From positions 62,001 to 126,000 of the forward strand of contig NZ_PJIQ01000004.1 of assembly GCF_002929745.1 (NCBI RefSeq): a stretch of 64,000 nt of DNA. The letters run 5' to 3'. The stretch comes from Arthrobacter sp. B1805 (GTDB lineage Bacteria > Actinomycetota > Actinomycetes > Actinomycetales > Micrococcaceae). Below the pieces are notes generated by a model. The model saw only the letters and a program-made list of their open reading frames with translations, did no database searches and was not told the origin of the DNA. Below, in pieces: positions 8,381 to 18,497 of this stretch. How positions within the stretch are numbered: the first letter of the stretch is position 1; each line of letters begins with the position of its first letter. A program made the translations under genes and the position numbers.

Positions 8381-11300
8381 CTACTCTCCGGCGCTCCCCG
8401 AGACACGCTCTTCGGCGTCGAGCGCCCTCTGGAGTGCGTCCTGCAGACGTTCCTGCGCCTCACCGTAGGCAGCGAAGTCGCCGGCTGCGAGGGCCGCGTT
8501 GCCGTCCTGGATCGCATCGTTCGCGTCATCGAGGGCGGCGCGGAGGTCAGCCGCGGGATCATCCGTGGTTCCACCGGAGGTTCCGCCCTGCGAGGGCGTC
8601 GGGGTCGGGGTCGGCGTGGCTCCTCCCTCTCCGTCCGTCGGAGGCGTCCCGGGATCCTCAGGGGTCTCACCGACGTTGTCGCTGTCGCCGGTCGTCGCAC
8701 CGGAGTCGCCGGCGAAGACCTGGTCGAGCGCCTCGGCGAGAGTCGGAGCGAAGCCGACGGTCTCCCCGAAACTGACCAGGACCCTCCGCAGGACCGGGAA
8801 GGACGAACTGCCCGAGGACTGCACGTAGACGGGCTGCACGTAGGCGATGCCGCCTCCGATCGGCAGGGTCAGCAGGTTGCCGTTGATGACCTCCGACGCG
8901 CCCTGACGCAGGAGGTTGAGTTCCTGCGAGACAGTGGTGTCCGAGTTGAACAGGTTCTGCGCCTGGCCCGGGCCGACCACGGAGTCCTGCCCGGAACTGT
9001 CCAGCAGCGTCAGCTGGCCGTAATTCTCACTCTTGACGCCGTCCTCACCCGTTCCCGCATCGCCATTGGCCGCCAGGAATCCGTACAGCACGTTCCTCGG
9101 GGTCTGCCCGGCCGGCACATACGGGATGTACGGCGTCGTGAGGGAGAACGCCGCCTCCTCCTGGTCGGGCATCTGCAGGGTCAGGTAGAACGGAGGCTGC
9201 CGCGGCGTCGTCTCCGTCGTCGCGCCGTCGGAGGCGGCTCCGGGATCGGCGGGCACGCTCCAGGCCTCGCTGTTGTTGAAGAACTCGAGCGTCGTCGTGA
9301 CGTGGTACCGCGCCAGCAGTTCACGCTGCACCTTGAAGAGGTCCTCGGGGTAGCGCACGTGGGCCATCAGATCCGCCGACATCTCGCTGTAGGGCGTCAG
9401 CGACGACGGGTACACCTTCTGCCAGGACTTCAGCACCGGGTCCTGATCGTCCCAGGCGTACAGCTTCACCGAGCCGTCGTAGGCATCAACGGTGGCCTTC
9501 ACCGCGTTCCGGATGTAGTTGACCCGTTCGGCCGGGAGCGCGGTCGCAAAGCCTTCCGCCGTCTGCGAATCCTGCGTCGCGGATTCCAGTTCCTGCTGCT
9601 GCGAGTACGGGAAGTTGGCGCTCGTGGTGTAGCCGTCGATGATCCACTTCACCCGACCGTCGACGATCGCAGGGTAGCTGTTGCCGTCGAGCGTCAGGTA
9701 GGGCGCCACCTTGCGCACGCGCTCCACCGGGTCGCGGTCGTACAGGATCTGGGACTCGCTGTTGACCTGGTCGGACAGCAGCAGGTCCGTGGACTGGAAC
9801 TTCAGCGCATACACGAGCCGGTTGAAGGGGTTGCCGACCTCCGGTCCACCGTTGCCGCTGAAGGTCGTCCTGGACTCCGTGTCGGAGTTCTCGTCCTGCG
9901 GGCGGTCGATCTCCGCGGGCTCCTGCCCGTCCGGCGCTCCCACGACGGAGTACTCCGGCGAATCCTCACCGAAGTAGATGCGTGGTTCGTAGGTCGACTC
10001 ATCACCGAGGACGCCGGTGGAGGGAATACCCGACTGCAGGAACTGGGGACGACCATCCGGCTGAACCGTCGAACCCGCCGCTGCCACGACCCCGTATCCG
10101 TGCGTGTAGAACGCGTGCTCGTTGACCCAGCCCTCCGGCACGCCGTCGGTGTCGAGCTCACGCACGGCGATGACGGTGTCCTGGATCTCGCCGTCGATCT
10201 CGTACCGGTCGACGTTCAGGGTCTCGGGGAACTGGTAGTACTGGCGGAACTGCTGAAGCTGACTGAACGCGTCGGAGACGAGGTTCGGGTCGAGCAGACG
10301 GATGTTCGCCGTGGTCTCGCCGTCGCTGTTCAGCGCGCCTGCCTGGGGGTCGGCTTCCGGGGTGTAGTTGGCGGTCTCCACCTGATCGAGCCCGTACGCC
10401 TCCCGCGTCATCGCGATGTTCCGGTCGATGTACTCGCCTTCGGCGCTGAGCTGTGACGGGTCGACCTGGAAACGCTGGACCACCGCGGGATAGACGCCGC
10501 CGGCGAGCAGAGCCGTGACGATCAGCATCGCCGTGCCGATCAGGGGCAGGCGCCACCGCCCGATGAAGGCGGACGCGACGAACAGGACCGCGACGATGAC
10601 CGCCGCGACGGCGAGGATCGCCTTCGTGGGAATGACGGCGTTGACGTCCGTATAGAGCGCACCGGCCCAGGTGTCCTGGTTGAGCAGCGTGTCGTACCGG
10701 TCCAGCCAGTAGTTGACGCCCTGCAGCACGAGGAAGAGCGCCGCGACCACGGCGATCTGGACCCGAGCGGCCTTCGTGGTGAACAGGCCCTTCTCCTCGA
10801 GCCGGATGCCGCCGTACAGGTAGTGGGTGAGGACCGTCGCGATCGCGCTGATGATGACCACGCTGATCAGGAACCCCGTGACGAAGCTCAGGAACGGCAG
10901 CGTGAACATGTAGAACGCGTAGTCCATGCCGAACTCGGGGTCCTGCTTGTTGAACGGCTCCTGGTTCACGAACAGCAGCACCTCCTGCCACTGCGAGGAC
11001 GCGGCCGTGCCGGCGAACGCTCCGAGCACCACGGGGATACCCAGCATCAGCAGGCGGCGGATGGGCTCCAGCTGCGCCTGGTAACGGTTCAGGTTGTCCT
11101 GGATCGCGCTGTCCGGCGCATAGATCGGCCTGCTACGGAACGCAATGCGCAGACTGAAGAACACGGCGCCGGCCATGACGAGGAACGCGACGACGAACAG
11201 CACGATCCGCGACAGGTTCTCCGTGACGAAAACCTCGAGGAACCCCAGCTGGTTGTACCAGAGAACGTCTGCGTAGACCTGGGACAGGTAGACGAAGGCG

Positions 11301-11416
11301 ATGACGATCACCGCCACGACGATGATCGTCGGGATCAGCGGGCTTCTGCGCCGGCTTGATGCTGCACTTGCTGGGCTCGGCCTACTGCCGAACGGACGTT
11401 CTGGTCCGGATGTCAC
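8381..11416 (-). CDS. UPF0182 family large integral membrane protein
   Basis: A 1011-residue protein of the UPF0182 (COG1615) family, conserved in actinobacteria but without a settled function. The N-terminal ~320 residues carry about seven membrane helices, beginning [20 protein letters not shown]; the remaining ~600 residues are a large, probably extracytoplasmic, domain; the last ~120 residues are acidic and low complexity ([12 protein letters not shown], then an Ala/Asp-rich helix). Length fits the family. The start is GTG at 11416 with GAGG 6-7 bases upstream. It is downstream of the YlbL-like protease on the same strand, separated by 246 bases, an order also known from mycobacteria (Rv3193c, Rv3194c). 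Confidence 0.9.
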   Translation of the reverse strand: MTSGPERPFGSRPSPASAASSRRRSPLIPTIIVVAVIVIAFVYLSQVYADVLWYNQLGFLEVFVTENLSRIVLFVVAFLVMAGAVFFSLRIAFRSRPIYAPDSAIQDNLNRYQAQLEPIRRLLMLGIPVVLGAFAGTAASSQWQEVLLFVNQEPFNKQDPEFGMDYAFYMFTLPFLSFVTGFLISVVIISAIATVLTHYLYGGIRLEEKGLFTTKAARVQIAVVAALFLVLQGVNYWLDRYDTLLNQDTWAGALYTDVNAVIPTKAILAVAAVIVAVLFVASAFIGRWRLPLIGTAMLIVTALLAGGVYPAVVQRFQVDPSQLSAEGEYIDRNIAMTREAYGLDQVETANYTPEADPQAGALNSDGETTANIRLLDPNLVSDAFSQLQQFRQYYQFPETLNVDRYEIDGEIQDTVIAVRELDTDGVPEGWVNEHAFYTHGYGVVAAAGSTVQPDGRPQFLQSGIPSTGVLGDESTYEPRIYFGEDSPEYSVVGAPDGQEPAEIDRPQDENSDTESRTTFSGNGGPEVGNPFNRLVYALKFQSTDLLLSDQVNSESQILYDRDPVERVRKVAPYLTLDGNSYPAIVDGRVKWIIDGYTTSANFPYSQQQELESATQDSQTAEGFATALPAERVNYIRNAVKATVDAYDGSVKLYAWDDQDPVLKSWQKVYPSSLTPYSEMSADLMAHVRYPEDLFKVQRELLARYHVTTTLEFFNNSEAWSVPADPGAASDGATTETTPRQPPFYLTLQMPDQEEAAFSLTTPYIPYVPAGQTPRNVLYGFLAANGDAGTGEDGVKSENYGQLTLLDSSGQDSVVGPGQAQNLFNSDTTVSQELNLLRQGASEVINGNLLTLPIGGGIAYVQPVYVQSSGSSSFPVLRRVLVSFGETVGFAPTLAEALDQVFAGDSGATTGDSDNVGETPEDPGTPPTDGEGGATPTPTPTPSQGGTSGGTTDDPAADLRAALDDANDAIQDGNAALAAGDFAAYGEAQERLQDALQRALDAEERVSGSAGE

Positions 11417-11662
11417 ATCTACCTCATCGTTAGCTGCTGCGGGTCACGATGACCGGTATTCCGCTTCGCTCCCCAGCCCGCACACGGGCAGAAGACAGCG
11501 TGCAGTCACGCCCTTCGTGTTTTCATTCTGCCCTGTTCACGCTCAGCCGGACCAATTAGGTTCCCCCGGTCCCGCCCACGACCCGAGATTGTCACACAAC
11601 CGTGTCTTCCGCTCCGCTTTCCGTCGCCTCCATCCGGTGGCGACAGCCCCGCGACCGCGGAA
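11417..11662. other. Intergenic spacer between UPF0182 and PDZ-Lon protease genes
   Basis: This stretch probably holds the promoter of the UPF0182 gene and the end of the protease transcript. I see no gene and no convincing terminator; a short CACAACCGTGTC sequence near 11593 could form only a weak hairpin. Confidence 0.3.
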
Positions 11663-12757
11663 TCAGCAGGCGGGCAGACCTGCTGATCCGCCGCCTGCGC
11701 CGAGTGTTTCTACGGCATCGACGGCCTGGTCGAGCGTCTCGACCTTGACGACGGTAAGCCCGTCCGGGATGTTGCCGACCACCTCGTCGCAATTCTCGGC
11801 GGGTGCGAGGAAGAATTCGGCCCCGGCAGAGCGCGCTCCTACGAGCTTCTGTGCGATTCCCCCGATGGGCCCGACGACGCCGGCCGAATCGATCGTCCCG
11901 GTGCCGGCGAAGTGACGACCACCGGTCAGGTCGCCCTCGGTCAGCGTGTCGATGATTCCCAATGCGAACATCGTGCCGGCGGACGGGCCGCCGACGTCGT
12001 CGAGCTTGATCGTCACCTCGAAGGGGAAATCGAACGTCGAGGCCAGCAGGATGCCCAGCTGGTAGTCGCCATCCTCCGATCGGGCAGGAGTGACGGTGAC
12101 GTCGACAGGAGCGCCGTCCCGGATGATCGAGAGGTCGGCGGGCGCTCCACCGGCGTCCGCCAGTCGCGAGCGAAGCGTCTCGATGTTCTCGATCTCCGCG
12201 CCGTCGATCGTCAGCAGGACATCGCCCTCCTCGAGGATGCCCTCGGAGGCGGAATCCGCGGCGAGGCCGGCGACGGACAGCTCCTCGGTGAAGTCGATGT
12301 CCTCGTGCAGCAGCGCGGCGGCGATCGCCGACTCCTGGGACGACGTCATGGCGACCGCATTCTGCTCCTCGAGCTGGGAGGACGTCGTGCCCTCGGGATA
12401 CACCAGTTGCTCGGGCAGGACGTTCTCGTTCGGGTTCGCCCATGCGCGGAACGTGTCCAGGACGTTCACCCGCCCGTTCGGCCCCCCGCTCACGAAGACG
12501 GTGGTGAGGTCGAGTTCGCCCTCGGGCGGGAAGCTCTCCCTGCCCTCCACCGTGATGAGGGGTGTGCCGTTCACCGCGCCGATCGTGTTGAAGGTCGGCC
12601 CGGGCGACTCGATCACGTAGGGCGAAGGAAGCAGCACTGCCGCTGCACACAGGACGACGGCGAGACTGCCGGAGACTGCCATCGCGCGGAAGCGCGGATC
12701 CCTGGGCCGGGTGGGCTCCTCTGGGCTGTACGTCTCGAAGTGGCCGGACTGCGTCAC
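11663..12757 (-). CDS. YlbL-type membrane protease: PDZ plus Lon-like (S16) catalytic domain
   Basis: A 364-residue membrane-anchored protease. A membrane helix (about 26-44) is followed by an extracytoplasmic region with the motif ESPGPTFNTIG typical of the family, a PDZ domain (about 150-225) and a Lon protease domain with the catalytic Ser-Lys dyad: Ser259 in GGPSAGTMFALG and Lys304 in GGIAQKLVGA. No ATPase domain is present. I chose GTG at 12757 because it gives a short cytoplasmic tail before the membrane helix; the ribosome site (AGAGAGAAG) is poor. The frame is open much further upstream, but that stretch looks non-coding. In Bacillus, YlbL degrades the cell-division inhibitor YneA; the substrate here is unknown. 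Confidence 0.9.
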   Translation of the reverse strand: MTQSGHFETYSPEEPTRPRDPRFRAMAVSGSLAVVLCAAAVLLPSPYVIESPGPTFNTIGAVNGTPLITVEGRESFPPEGELDLTTVFVSGGPNGRVNVLDTFRAWANPNENVLPEQLVYPEGTTSSQLEEQNAVAMTSSQESAIAAALLHEDIDFTEELSVAGLAADSASEGILEEGDVLLTIDGAEIENIETLRSRLADAGGAPADLSIIRDGAPVDVTVTPARSEDGDYQLGILLASTFDFPFEVTIKLDDVGGPSAGTMFALGIIDTLTEGDLTGGRHFAGTGTIDSAGVVGPIGGIAQKLVGARSAGAEFFLAPAENCDEVVGNIPDGLTVVKVETLDQAVDAVETLGAGGGSAGLPAC

Positions 12758-13065
12758 TGTGCTTCTCTCTCTAGGGCGCGTGGGGGTGTGCCGTTCCTCG
12801 GCGTGGACCGCACCATGCAGGCACACCCAGAGTAGACGCTCGGAGGCACTCCTCCCGTAGCGGTTCCTGCCCTCACATGCTTGCCTGCCCGCTTCCCCTA
12901 AACCCCGAACGGCCCGCCTGACGCGACGCTTTGCCCTCAGCGAACGGTGTGCGGCGCGAGGGACATCGGCGACGAGTGGCCGGTAGCGTGGTGTGCACAG
13001 CCGGTAGGGATGCGTCTGCATCCCCGCCCGGACCCGCGAAGCTACTCCCAGGACCGGTGGTATCA
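12758..13065. promoter_or_regulatory. Divergent promoter region between PDZ-Lon protease and DUF2342 genes
   Basis: This 308-base region carries no supported gene. Visible structure: a perfect 7-bp hairpin GGGATGC-GTCT-GCATCCC at 13007-13024, about 40 bases before the DUF2342 start, and an 8-base palindrome TGTGCACA near 12992. Either could be a regulatory site; no clear -35/-10 pair stands out. Confidence 0.3.
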
Positions 13066-14625
13066 GTGACCAACCCTTCCAACCCCTCGAACGACGACGA
13101 CACGCCCCAGGACCCGCTGTCCGAGATGCTGTCCAAGATGTTCGGCGGTGGGGCCGCGGGGTTCGACCCGCAGGAGATCGCCAAAGCGGCCGGCCTGCCA
13201 TCGGACCCGGGGGCGATGGCGATGATGATGCAGCAGGTCCAGGCGATGTTCTCGACGCCGAGCGAAGGCCCCGTCAACTGGAAGATGGCTCACGACCAGG
13301 CGCGCCGGATCGCTGCGTCCGATGGCGACCCATCTGTCACTCCCCTCCAGCGACGCAGCGTGGACGAGTCGCTCAAACTCGCCGAGATGTGGCTCGATCC
13401 CGTCACGGACTTCCCGAGCACCGGGCAACTCGGTCGTGCCTGGTCACGCGCGGAGTGGGTCGAAGCCACGATGCCGACCTGGCGTCGCTTGACCGAGCCG
13501 GTCGCATCGAGCATCGCGAAGGCGCTGTCAGATGTCATCTCCGAGCAGCTCCCGGAGGAGATGAAGTCGATGATGGGCATGATGGGCGGTCCGGCATCGA
13601 TGCTCCAGAACGTAGGCGGAGCGATGTTCGGCATGCAGCTTGGACAGGCGGTCGGTGCGCTGTCCAAGGATGTCGTCGGCTCCACGGACATCGGCGTTCC
13701 CCTCGCCGATGGACGGATGGCCCTGCTTCCCGCGAATGTCGCGGCCTTCGGTGAGGGCCTGGACATTCCCGAGCAGGAGGTGCAGCTCTTCCTTGCAGTT
13801 CGCGAAGCGGCCCACGTCCGTCTGTTCACCCACATCCCGTGGCTCACGGGGCATCTCCTCGGCAGCATCGAACGCTATGCCAGGGGCATCCACATCGACA
13901 TGGGCAAGATCGAGGAAGCCGCCCGCGACATCGATCCGACGAACCCGGAGAGTCTGCAGGGCGCCCTCTCCCAGGGCGTCTTCATGCCGGAGCGGACTCC
14001 CGAGCAGGACGCGGCGCTCGTCCGGCTCGAGACGACTCTTGCCCTCGTGGAGGGATGGGTGGACGAATTGACGGCCGCCGCGGCGGCGAACCTGCCCTCG
14101 GCAGGTGCCCTCCGCGAGATGGTGCGGCGTCGCCGCGCGACGGGCGGACCGGCCGAGCATGCGTTTGCCTCACTCGTCGGACTGGAACTGAGGCCGCGCA
14201 GGCTGCGCGATGCCGCGTCCCTCTGGTCCCTCCTCACGAAGGAACGCGGCATCGAAGGACGCGACGCGCTGTGGCAGCACCCGGATCTGCTGCCCACCGC
14301 CGAGGACCTCGACGATCCAACAGGCTTCACGGAGCGTCGCCGGCTGATCGAATCTTCCGACGCCGACGTCGATGCCGCGCTCGAGCGTCTCCTCGCGGGT
14401 GACTTCGAGCCGGGTGCCGATGATGCCGTCCCGGACACCGCCGGTGGGGGCGGAACCGATGACGTTACGACGGAGGGTGCGCCGGCAAGCGATACCGATG
14501 GCAGGACCGACGGTGGGCCTACGGACGGTGGGCCTACGGACGGTGGACCTACTGACGGTGGGACCAGCAGCGAGGGCCCGGCGACCGGCGACGACCCTGA
14601 CGTGGACGGACCCAGCTCCCGGTAG
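13066..14625 (+). CDS. DUF2342 family putative zinc-dependent metalloprotease
   Basis: A 519-residue protein of the DUF2342/COG5282 family, annotated elsewhere as zinc-dependent metalloprotease on fold grounds; no HExxH is present, and the likely metal site is in LAVREAAHVRLFTHIPWL with Glu and two His residues. A Met/Gly-rich N-terminal region (FGGGAAGFDPQEI) and a disordered acidic tail are typical. GTG at 13066 was chosen: it follows a GGTGG site and gives the usual N-terminus, whereas the longer frame from 12931 adds an Arg-rich leader unlike the family. The tail holds a 15-bp tandem repeat (14509-14562) coding repeated DGGPT. It is divergent from the PDZ-Lon gene, as in mycobacteria (Rv3195 beside Rv3194c). 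Confidence 0.85.
   Translation: MTNPSNPSNDDDTPQDPLSEMLSKMFGGGAAGFDPQEIAKAAGLPSDPGAMAMMMQQVQAMFSTPSEGPVNWKMAHDQARRIAASDGDPSVTPLQRRSVDESLKLAEMWLDPVTDFPSTGQLGRAWSRAEWVEATMPTWRRLTEPVASSIAKALSDVISEQLPEEMKSMMGMMGGPASMLQNVGGAMFGMQLGQAVGALSKDVVGSTDIGVPLADGRMALLPANVAAFGEGLDIPEQEVQLFLAVREAAHVRLFTHIPWLTGHLLGSIERYARGIHIDMGKIEEAARDIDPTNPESLQGALSQGVFMPERTPEQDAALVRLETTLALVEGWVDELTAAAAANLPSAGALREMVRRRRATGGPAEHAFASLVGLELRPRRLRDAASLWSLLTKERGIEGRDALWQHPDLLPTAEDLDDPTGFTERRRLIESSDADVDAALERLLAGDFEPGADDAVPDTAGGGGTDDVTTEGAPASDTDGRTDGGPTDGGPTDGGPTDGGTSSEGPATGDDPDVDGPSSR
14509..14562 (+). repeat. 15-bp tandem repeat in the DUF2342 gene, 3.6 copies
   Basis: Units GACGGTGGGCCTACG (twice), GACGGTGGACCTACT and a partial GACGGTGGG. 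The repeat stays in frame (15 = 5 codons) and codes repeated Asp-Gly-Gly-Pro-Thr in the disordered tail, so copy number could vary without frameshift. Confidence 0.9.
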
Positions 14626-14723
14626 TCCACCCATCAGCAAGTGAAGCGCCCTAGCTCCCAGTAACCGGCCCGCCTTCCGGCAACACAGTGCCTGGAAGCT
14701 TGCCGGGGCCCTTGGGACAGGCT

Positions 14724-15299
14724 TTACAGGCTGTCCTGGCCGCCCGTGAGATTCCGCTGCGCTGCGAAGGCGGCACCGTCTAGGAAGGCCTTGGCCGTCT
14801 CGGTCCGCGGATACGTGGTGAGCAGGGCCCAGAACGCCGCATTGTGTGAGGGCTCTATCAAATGCGCCATCTCGTGGAGCATGACGTAGTCGACCACCCA
14901 CTCGGGCATGCCCTGCAGCTTGTGTGACAGGCGGATCGATCGATGCGCGGGCGTCGCGGACGCCCACCGCGTGTTCTGGTTCGTCACCCATCCGATGGTC
15001 GAGGGAATTCCTCTGCCGCCCAGGTACTGCTGGGCGAGCCGCTCCGCCCGCTGCAGCAGAGCCTTTCCTGCCTCATCCGGGGAAGATCCGGCAGGGGGAA
15101 GATGCTTGGCGGTCATGCGCTCCACCATGCGATCCACCCAATGCCGCTCCTGCGTGGCGGAGAAGTGCCCGGGGATGGATACGCGGATGACACCGTCCCG
15201 TATGTCGGCGCTGACGGTCCGCTTCCGCCGCGCCGAACGTCGTACCTCGACGGGCATCCGCGCCGGTTCGGACGGCGTCCCCGCCTCAGGAATTGTCAC
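14724..15299 (-). CDS. YgjP-like (SprT/M48-related) metallopeptidase
   Basis: A 191-residue protein of the YgjP-like metallopeptidase family. The zinc motif HEMAH is at 142-146 and a likely third ligand, His152, follows in SHNAAFW; NTRWASATPAHRSIRLS is the conserved family block before it. Function is not established; family members are small cytosolic gluzincin-like peptidases. The start could be GTG at 15299, which overlaps the end of uvrD2 by 14 bases and suggests coupling, or ATG at 15257 (MPVEVRRSARR), which matches many relatives; I list the longer form. Last gene of the nudC-uvrD2-ygjP unit. The much longer open frame upstream is antisense-type noise inside uvrD2. Confidence 0.82.
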   Translation of the reverse strand: MTIPEAGTPSEPARMPVEVRRSARRKRTVSADIRDGVIRVSIPGHFSATQERHWVDRMVERMTAKHLPPAGSSPDEAGKALLQRAERLAQQYLGGRGIPSTIGWVTNQNTRWASATPAHRSIRLSHKLQGMPEWVVDYVMLHEMAHLIEPSHNAAFWALLTTYPRTETAKAFLDGAAFAAQRNLTGGQDSL

Positions 15300-17394
15300 T
15301 GATGATCTCCAGGACGGCCTCGCCGTACCGCTCGAGCTTCGCGGACCCGACGCCGGCCAATTCGCCGAGCTCGTCGAGCGTCTGCGGCTTCGCCTCGGCA
15401 ATGGCCACCAGCGTGGCGTCCGTGAAGACGACGAAAGCGGGGACGTCCTTCTCGCGAGCTTCGACGAGCCGCCAGGCACGGAGCGCTTCGAACGTCTCTT
15501 CCTCGTAGCTCGCGGGACAGTCGTTGCATCGCCCGATCTTGCGCTCCGACCCGGTCAGCAGCGGACGTCTGCACACCCGGCAGACGACAGGTCCTGATGC
15601 CTTGCGGCTGGCCTTCGCCCTCGGCTGACGGAAGGAGGACCGACCGGAGTGTTCGGGCCGCAGAGCGTCCAGGAAGCGCGAGGGCTTCCGACTGGCTCGT
15701 CCGCCCGGCGAGCGCGACGTGGACCAGGACAGGGCCAGGTGGATGCGCGCCCGGGTGATGCCCACGTAGAGGAGCCTTCGTTCCTCGTCGATCGCCTCCT
15801 GCGTGTCGGCGAAGGAGATCGGCATGAGCCCCTCGCTCAGGCCGACGAGGAAGACCGCATCCCACTCCAGCCCCTTCGCGGAGTGCAGCGACGCGAGGGT
15901 CACTCCCTGCACGGTCGGCGCATGCTGCGATGCTGCCCGTTCCTCGAGTTCGGCGACGAACATCTGCAGGGTGAACGTCTCGGGCCCGCGGACCCGGTTG
16001 AGTTCGTCCGCGAGGCCCACGAGCGCTGCGAGCGACTCCCACTTCTCCCGGACGGCCCCCGAGTTCTGGGGCGCGACGGAGGTGTATCCGAGAGACGCCA
16101 GGACATCGCGAACCTGCTGCGGGACGTCGTCGTCGCCCTGGGTGCGGGCAGCAGCGCGCAGCTGCAGCAGTGCGTCGCGGACCTCGCGTCTTTGGAAGAA
16201 TCTCTCGCCCCCACGCAGTTGGTACCCGATGCCTGCACTGGCAAGGGCCTGCTCGTACGCCTCCGACTGGCCGTTCGTGCGGTACAGGATGGCGATCTCG
16301 CTCGCCTTGACCCCCTGGTCCAGCAGGACGCCGATGCGCCTCGCGCATTCGGTCGCCTCCGCTTCGTCATCGCTGCACTCCGTGAAGACGGGTTCCGGAC
16401 CGGCGGGTCGCTGTGCGATCAGCTCCAGTGGCGCCGACCACGTGGTGCCCCCGGCCCGACTATCCGCTTCGTTGTTCCTCGCCGCGAGCAGCGTGTTCGC
16501 TGCCCTCACCACCTGAGGGGTCGAACGGTAGTCCCGCACCAGCTTGACGACCTGCGCGCCTTCGTATCGCTTCGTGAAATCCAGCAGGTGCCGCGATGTG
16601 GCGCCCGTGAAGGAGTAGATGGTCTGGCTGGCGTCGCCGACGACGCACAACTCCCTCCGTTCGCCGAGCCAGAGGTCGAGCAGGCGCTGCTGGAGCGGAG
16701 ACACGTCCTGGTACTCGTCCACGACGAAGTGTCGGTACTGGGCCCGCACCGTCGCCGCCACCTTCTCGTCCTCCTCCAGGATCGCGACGGTGGTGAGGAG
16801 GACATCCTCGAAGTCGATGAGGTTGCGATCGATCTTCAGGTCCTCGTATGCCGAGAAGATGCGAGACACCGTGATGAGGTCCATCCCGGCGGGCTCGGCC
16901 CGCCCTGCCGCTGCAGCGGCGTAGGCATCGGGCGTGAGCATCGAGACCTTGGCCCATTCGATCTCCGCCGCGACGTCCCGGATGGCGGCACGATCGGTGG
17001 ATAGACGCAGCCTCCGCGCCGACTCCGCGATCAGCTGCGCCTTGTGGTCGACGAGCGCCGGCAGCGGCCCGCCGACGGCCTGCGGCCAGAAGTACTGCAG
17101 CTGCCGGAGTGCTGCGGCGTGGAAGGTCCTGGCCTGCACGCCTCCGGCGCCTAGGTCACGCAGGCGCGTGCGCATCTCGGCAGCTGCCCGCGCGGTGAAC
17201 GTCACCGCGAGCACCTGCTGCGGTTTGTAGACCCCGGTGTGGACACCGTAGGCGATGCGATGCGTGATGGCGCGCGTCTTGCCGGTGCCCGCTCCCGCGA
17301 GTACGCAGAGCGGTCCGGCGAGCGTGCTGGCCACGGTCCGCTGTTCGTCGTCGAGCCCCTCCAGGATGCTCTCCTCGAGCAGTAGTCCTGACAC
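15286..17394 (-). CDS. uvrD2: ATP-dependent DNA helicase UvrD2 (SF1A, with zinc motif and HRDC domain)
   Basis: A 702-residue superfamily 1A helicase translocating 3' to 5' on single-stranded DNA. Walker A GAGTGKT is at 34-40, the DEYQD Walker B near 225, and motif VI-type GITRARIHLALSW near 555. After the motor come four cysteines, CRVC and CNDC, a zinc-type motif, then a C-terminal HRDC domain of about 70 residues (FTDATLVAIAEAKPQTLDEL). This motor, Cys4, HRDC order is that of mycobacterial UvrD2, which is essential there. The start is GTG at 17394, sharing one base with the nudC stop (TAGTG), so the two genes are translationally coupled. A role in repair or replication is well supported; the exact substrate is not known. 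Confidence 0.93.
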   Translation of the reverse strand: MSGLLLEESILEGLDDEQRTVASTLAGPLCVLAGAGTGKTRAITHRIAYGVHTGVYKPQQVLAVTFTARAAAEMRTRLRDLGAGGVQARTFHAAALRQLQYFWPQAVGGPLPALVDHKAQLIAESARRLRLSTDRAAIRDVAAEIEWAKVSMLTPDAYAAAAAGRAEPAGMDLITVSRIFSAYEDLKIDRNLIDFEDVLLTTVAILEEDEKVAATVRAQYRHFVVDEYQDVSPLQQRLLDLWLGERRELCVVGDASQTIYSFTGATSRHLLDFTKRYEGAQVVKLVRDYRSTPQVVRAANTLLAARNNEADSRAGGTTWSAPLELIAQRPAGPEPVFTECSDDEAEATECARRIGVLLDQGVKASEIAILYRTNGQSEAYEQALASAGIGYQLRGGERFFQRREVRDALLQLRAAARTQGDDDVPQQVRDVLASLGYTSVAPQNSGAVREKWESLAALVGLADELNRVRGPETFTLQMFVAELEERAASQHAPTVQGVTLASLHSAKGLEWDAVFLVGLSEGLMPISFADTQEAIDEERRLLYVGITRARIHLALSWSTSRSPGGRASRKPSRFLDALRPEHSGRSSFRQPRAKASRKASGPVVCRVCRRPLLTGSERKIGRCNDCPASYEEETFEALRAWRLVEAREKDVPAFVVFTDATLVAIAEAKPQTLDELGELAGVGSAKLERYGEAVLEIISDNS

Positions 17395-18350
17395 TAGGGA
17401 CGCGCCTCCGACGGCTCCTCGTCCAGTGGGCCCCCGTACCAGCGCTCGATCAGCGCCCGGGCGATGGAGACACCTCCGGCAACGGCGATCTTCCCGTCAC
17501 GCACCTCCACGAAGAGTTGCTCCCGGGTGAACCACCGCAGCGACCGCATCTCCTCGCGGTCGGGCACTGCGTCCGTGGTGAGGGCACGCGCGGTGAATCC
17601 CAGCATGAGGGACGCCGGGAACGGCCAGGGCTGGGACCCGAGGTACTGCGGGGAGTCGATGATGATACCCGCTTCTTCTCCGACTTCGCGGAGGACGGCG
17701 GCCTCCAGCGATTCACCGGGCTCGACGAAGCCGGCGAGTGTGGAATAGCGATCCTCCGGCCATGCAACGGCCGAACCGAGCAGCAGGCGGTCGTCGTCGT
17801 CGACCACCGAGACGATGATCGCCGGATCAGTGCGCGGGTAGTGCTCCGAACCGTCCTTCGGGCACCGGCGCACCCACCCGGCGTCGCGCACCTCCGTCCC
17901 GGTACCGCACCGGGGACAATGCGTGTGTGTCGAGTGCCAGTTCGCAATAGCAGCCGCCTCGACGAACAGACCGGCGTCGCGCGCATCCAGGGATCCTGCA
18001 ATTTCCCGCAGTCCGAGCCACTGGTCGAGGGGCGCCAGCGAGGCATCCTCCTCGTCGAGGACCGCGAGGACGATCCGCCGTCCTGCATCCGCGGCGCCCT
18101 CGCTGACGCGCCCCAGATAAACCAGGACCTCGGGCCGCTGCACGTCCACCGGAGCGACCAGCCGGAGCGTGTGTCCCACCACCGGAGCTTTTCCCCGCAC
18201 GAGGGGCAGCACCAGGGTGTCCGCCGCCGTCCAGAGCAGGTCCAGGAAGTTCTCGGCGGTCCTCGAGTCGCCGTCCCGGTCGGAATCGGCACGCGACAGC
18301 GGTAACGATCCGAGGGGAGGGAGCACGAGGGTCCGGAGGGGATCGGTCAT
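17394..18350 (-). CDS. nudC: NAD(H) pyrophosphatase / RNA decapping Nudix hydrolase NudC
   Basis: A 318-residue Nudix hydrolase that cleaves NADH and NAD-capped RNA 5' ends. It has a zinc ribbon (Cys145, Cys148, Cys163; the usual fourth Cys is not obvious, with PKDGSEH in its place), the YPRTDPAIIV block, a full Nudix box at 207-229 (GFVEPGESLEAAV then REVGEEAG) and the NudC-specific SQPWPFPAS at 239-247, which separates it from other Nudix enzymes. ATG at 18350 is the first plausible start. It leads the nudC-uvrD2-ygjP unit; nudC beside uvrD2 is conserved in mycobacteria (Rv3199c-Rv3198c). Confidence 0.94.
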   Translation of the reverse strand: MTDPLRTLVLPPLGSLPLSRADSDRDGDSRTAENFLDLLWTAADTLVLPLVRGKAPVVGHTLRLVAPVDVQRPEVLVYLGRVSEGAADAGRRIVLAVLDEEDASLAPLDQWLGLREIAGSLDARDAGLFVEAAAIANWHSTHTHCPRCGTGTEVRDAGWVRRCPKDGSEHYPRTDPAIIVSVVDDDDRLLLGSAVAWPEDRYSTLAGFVEPGESLEAAVLREVGEEAGIIIDSPQYLGSQPWPFPASLMLGFTARALTTDAVPDREEMRSLRWFTREQLFVEVRDGKIAVAGGVSIARALIERWYGGPLDEEPSEARP

Positions 18351-18497
18351 GGTTCTACGGTACGTTCTCGCTCTCCCAAAACCCATTCTGGAAGGCGCGA
18401 GTGGAGGAGGAGTGGAGCGCTGGTGCGAGCAGCGCATCTGGCGACTCGCCGCGCCGGAAGGGGGCAGGCGGAACAGGAACGCCCTACGGTGGAGCTT

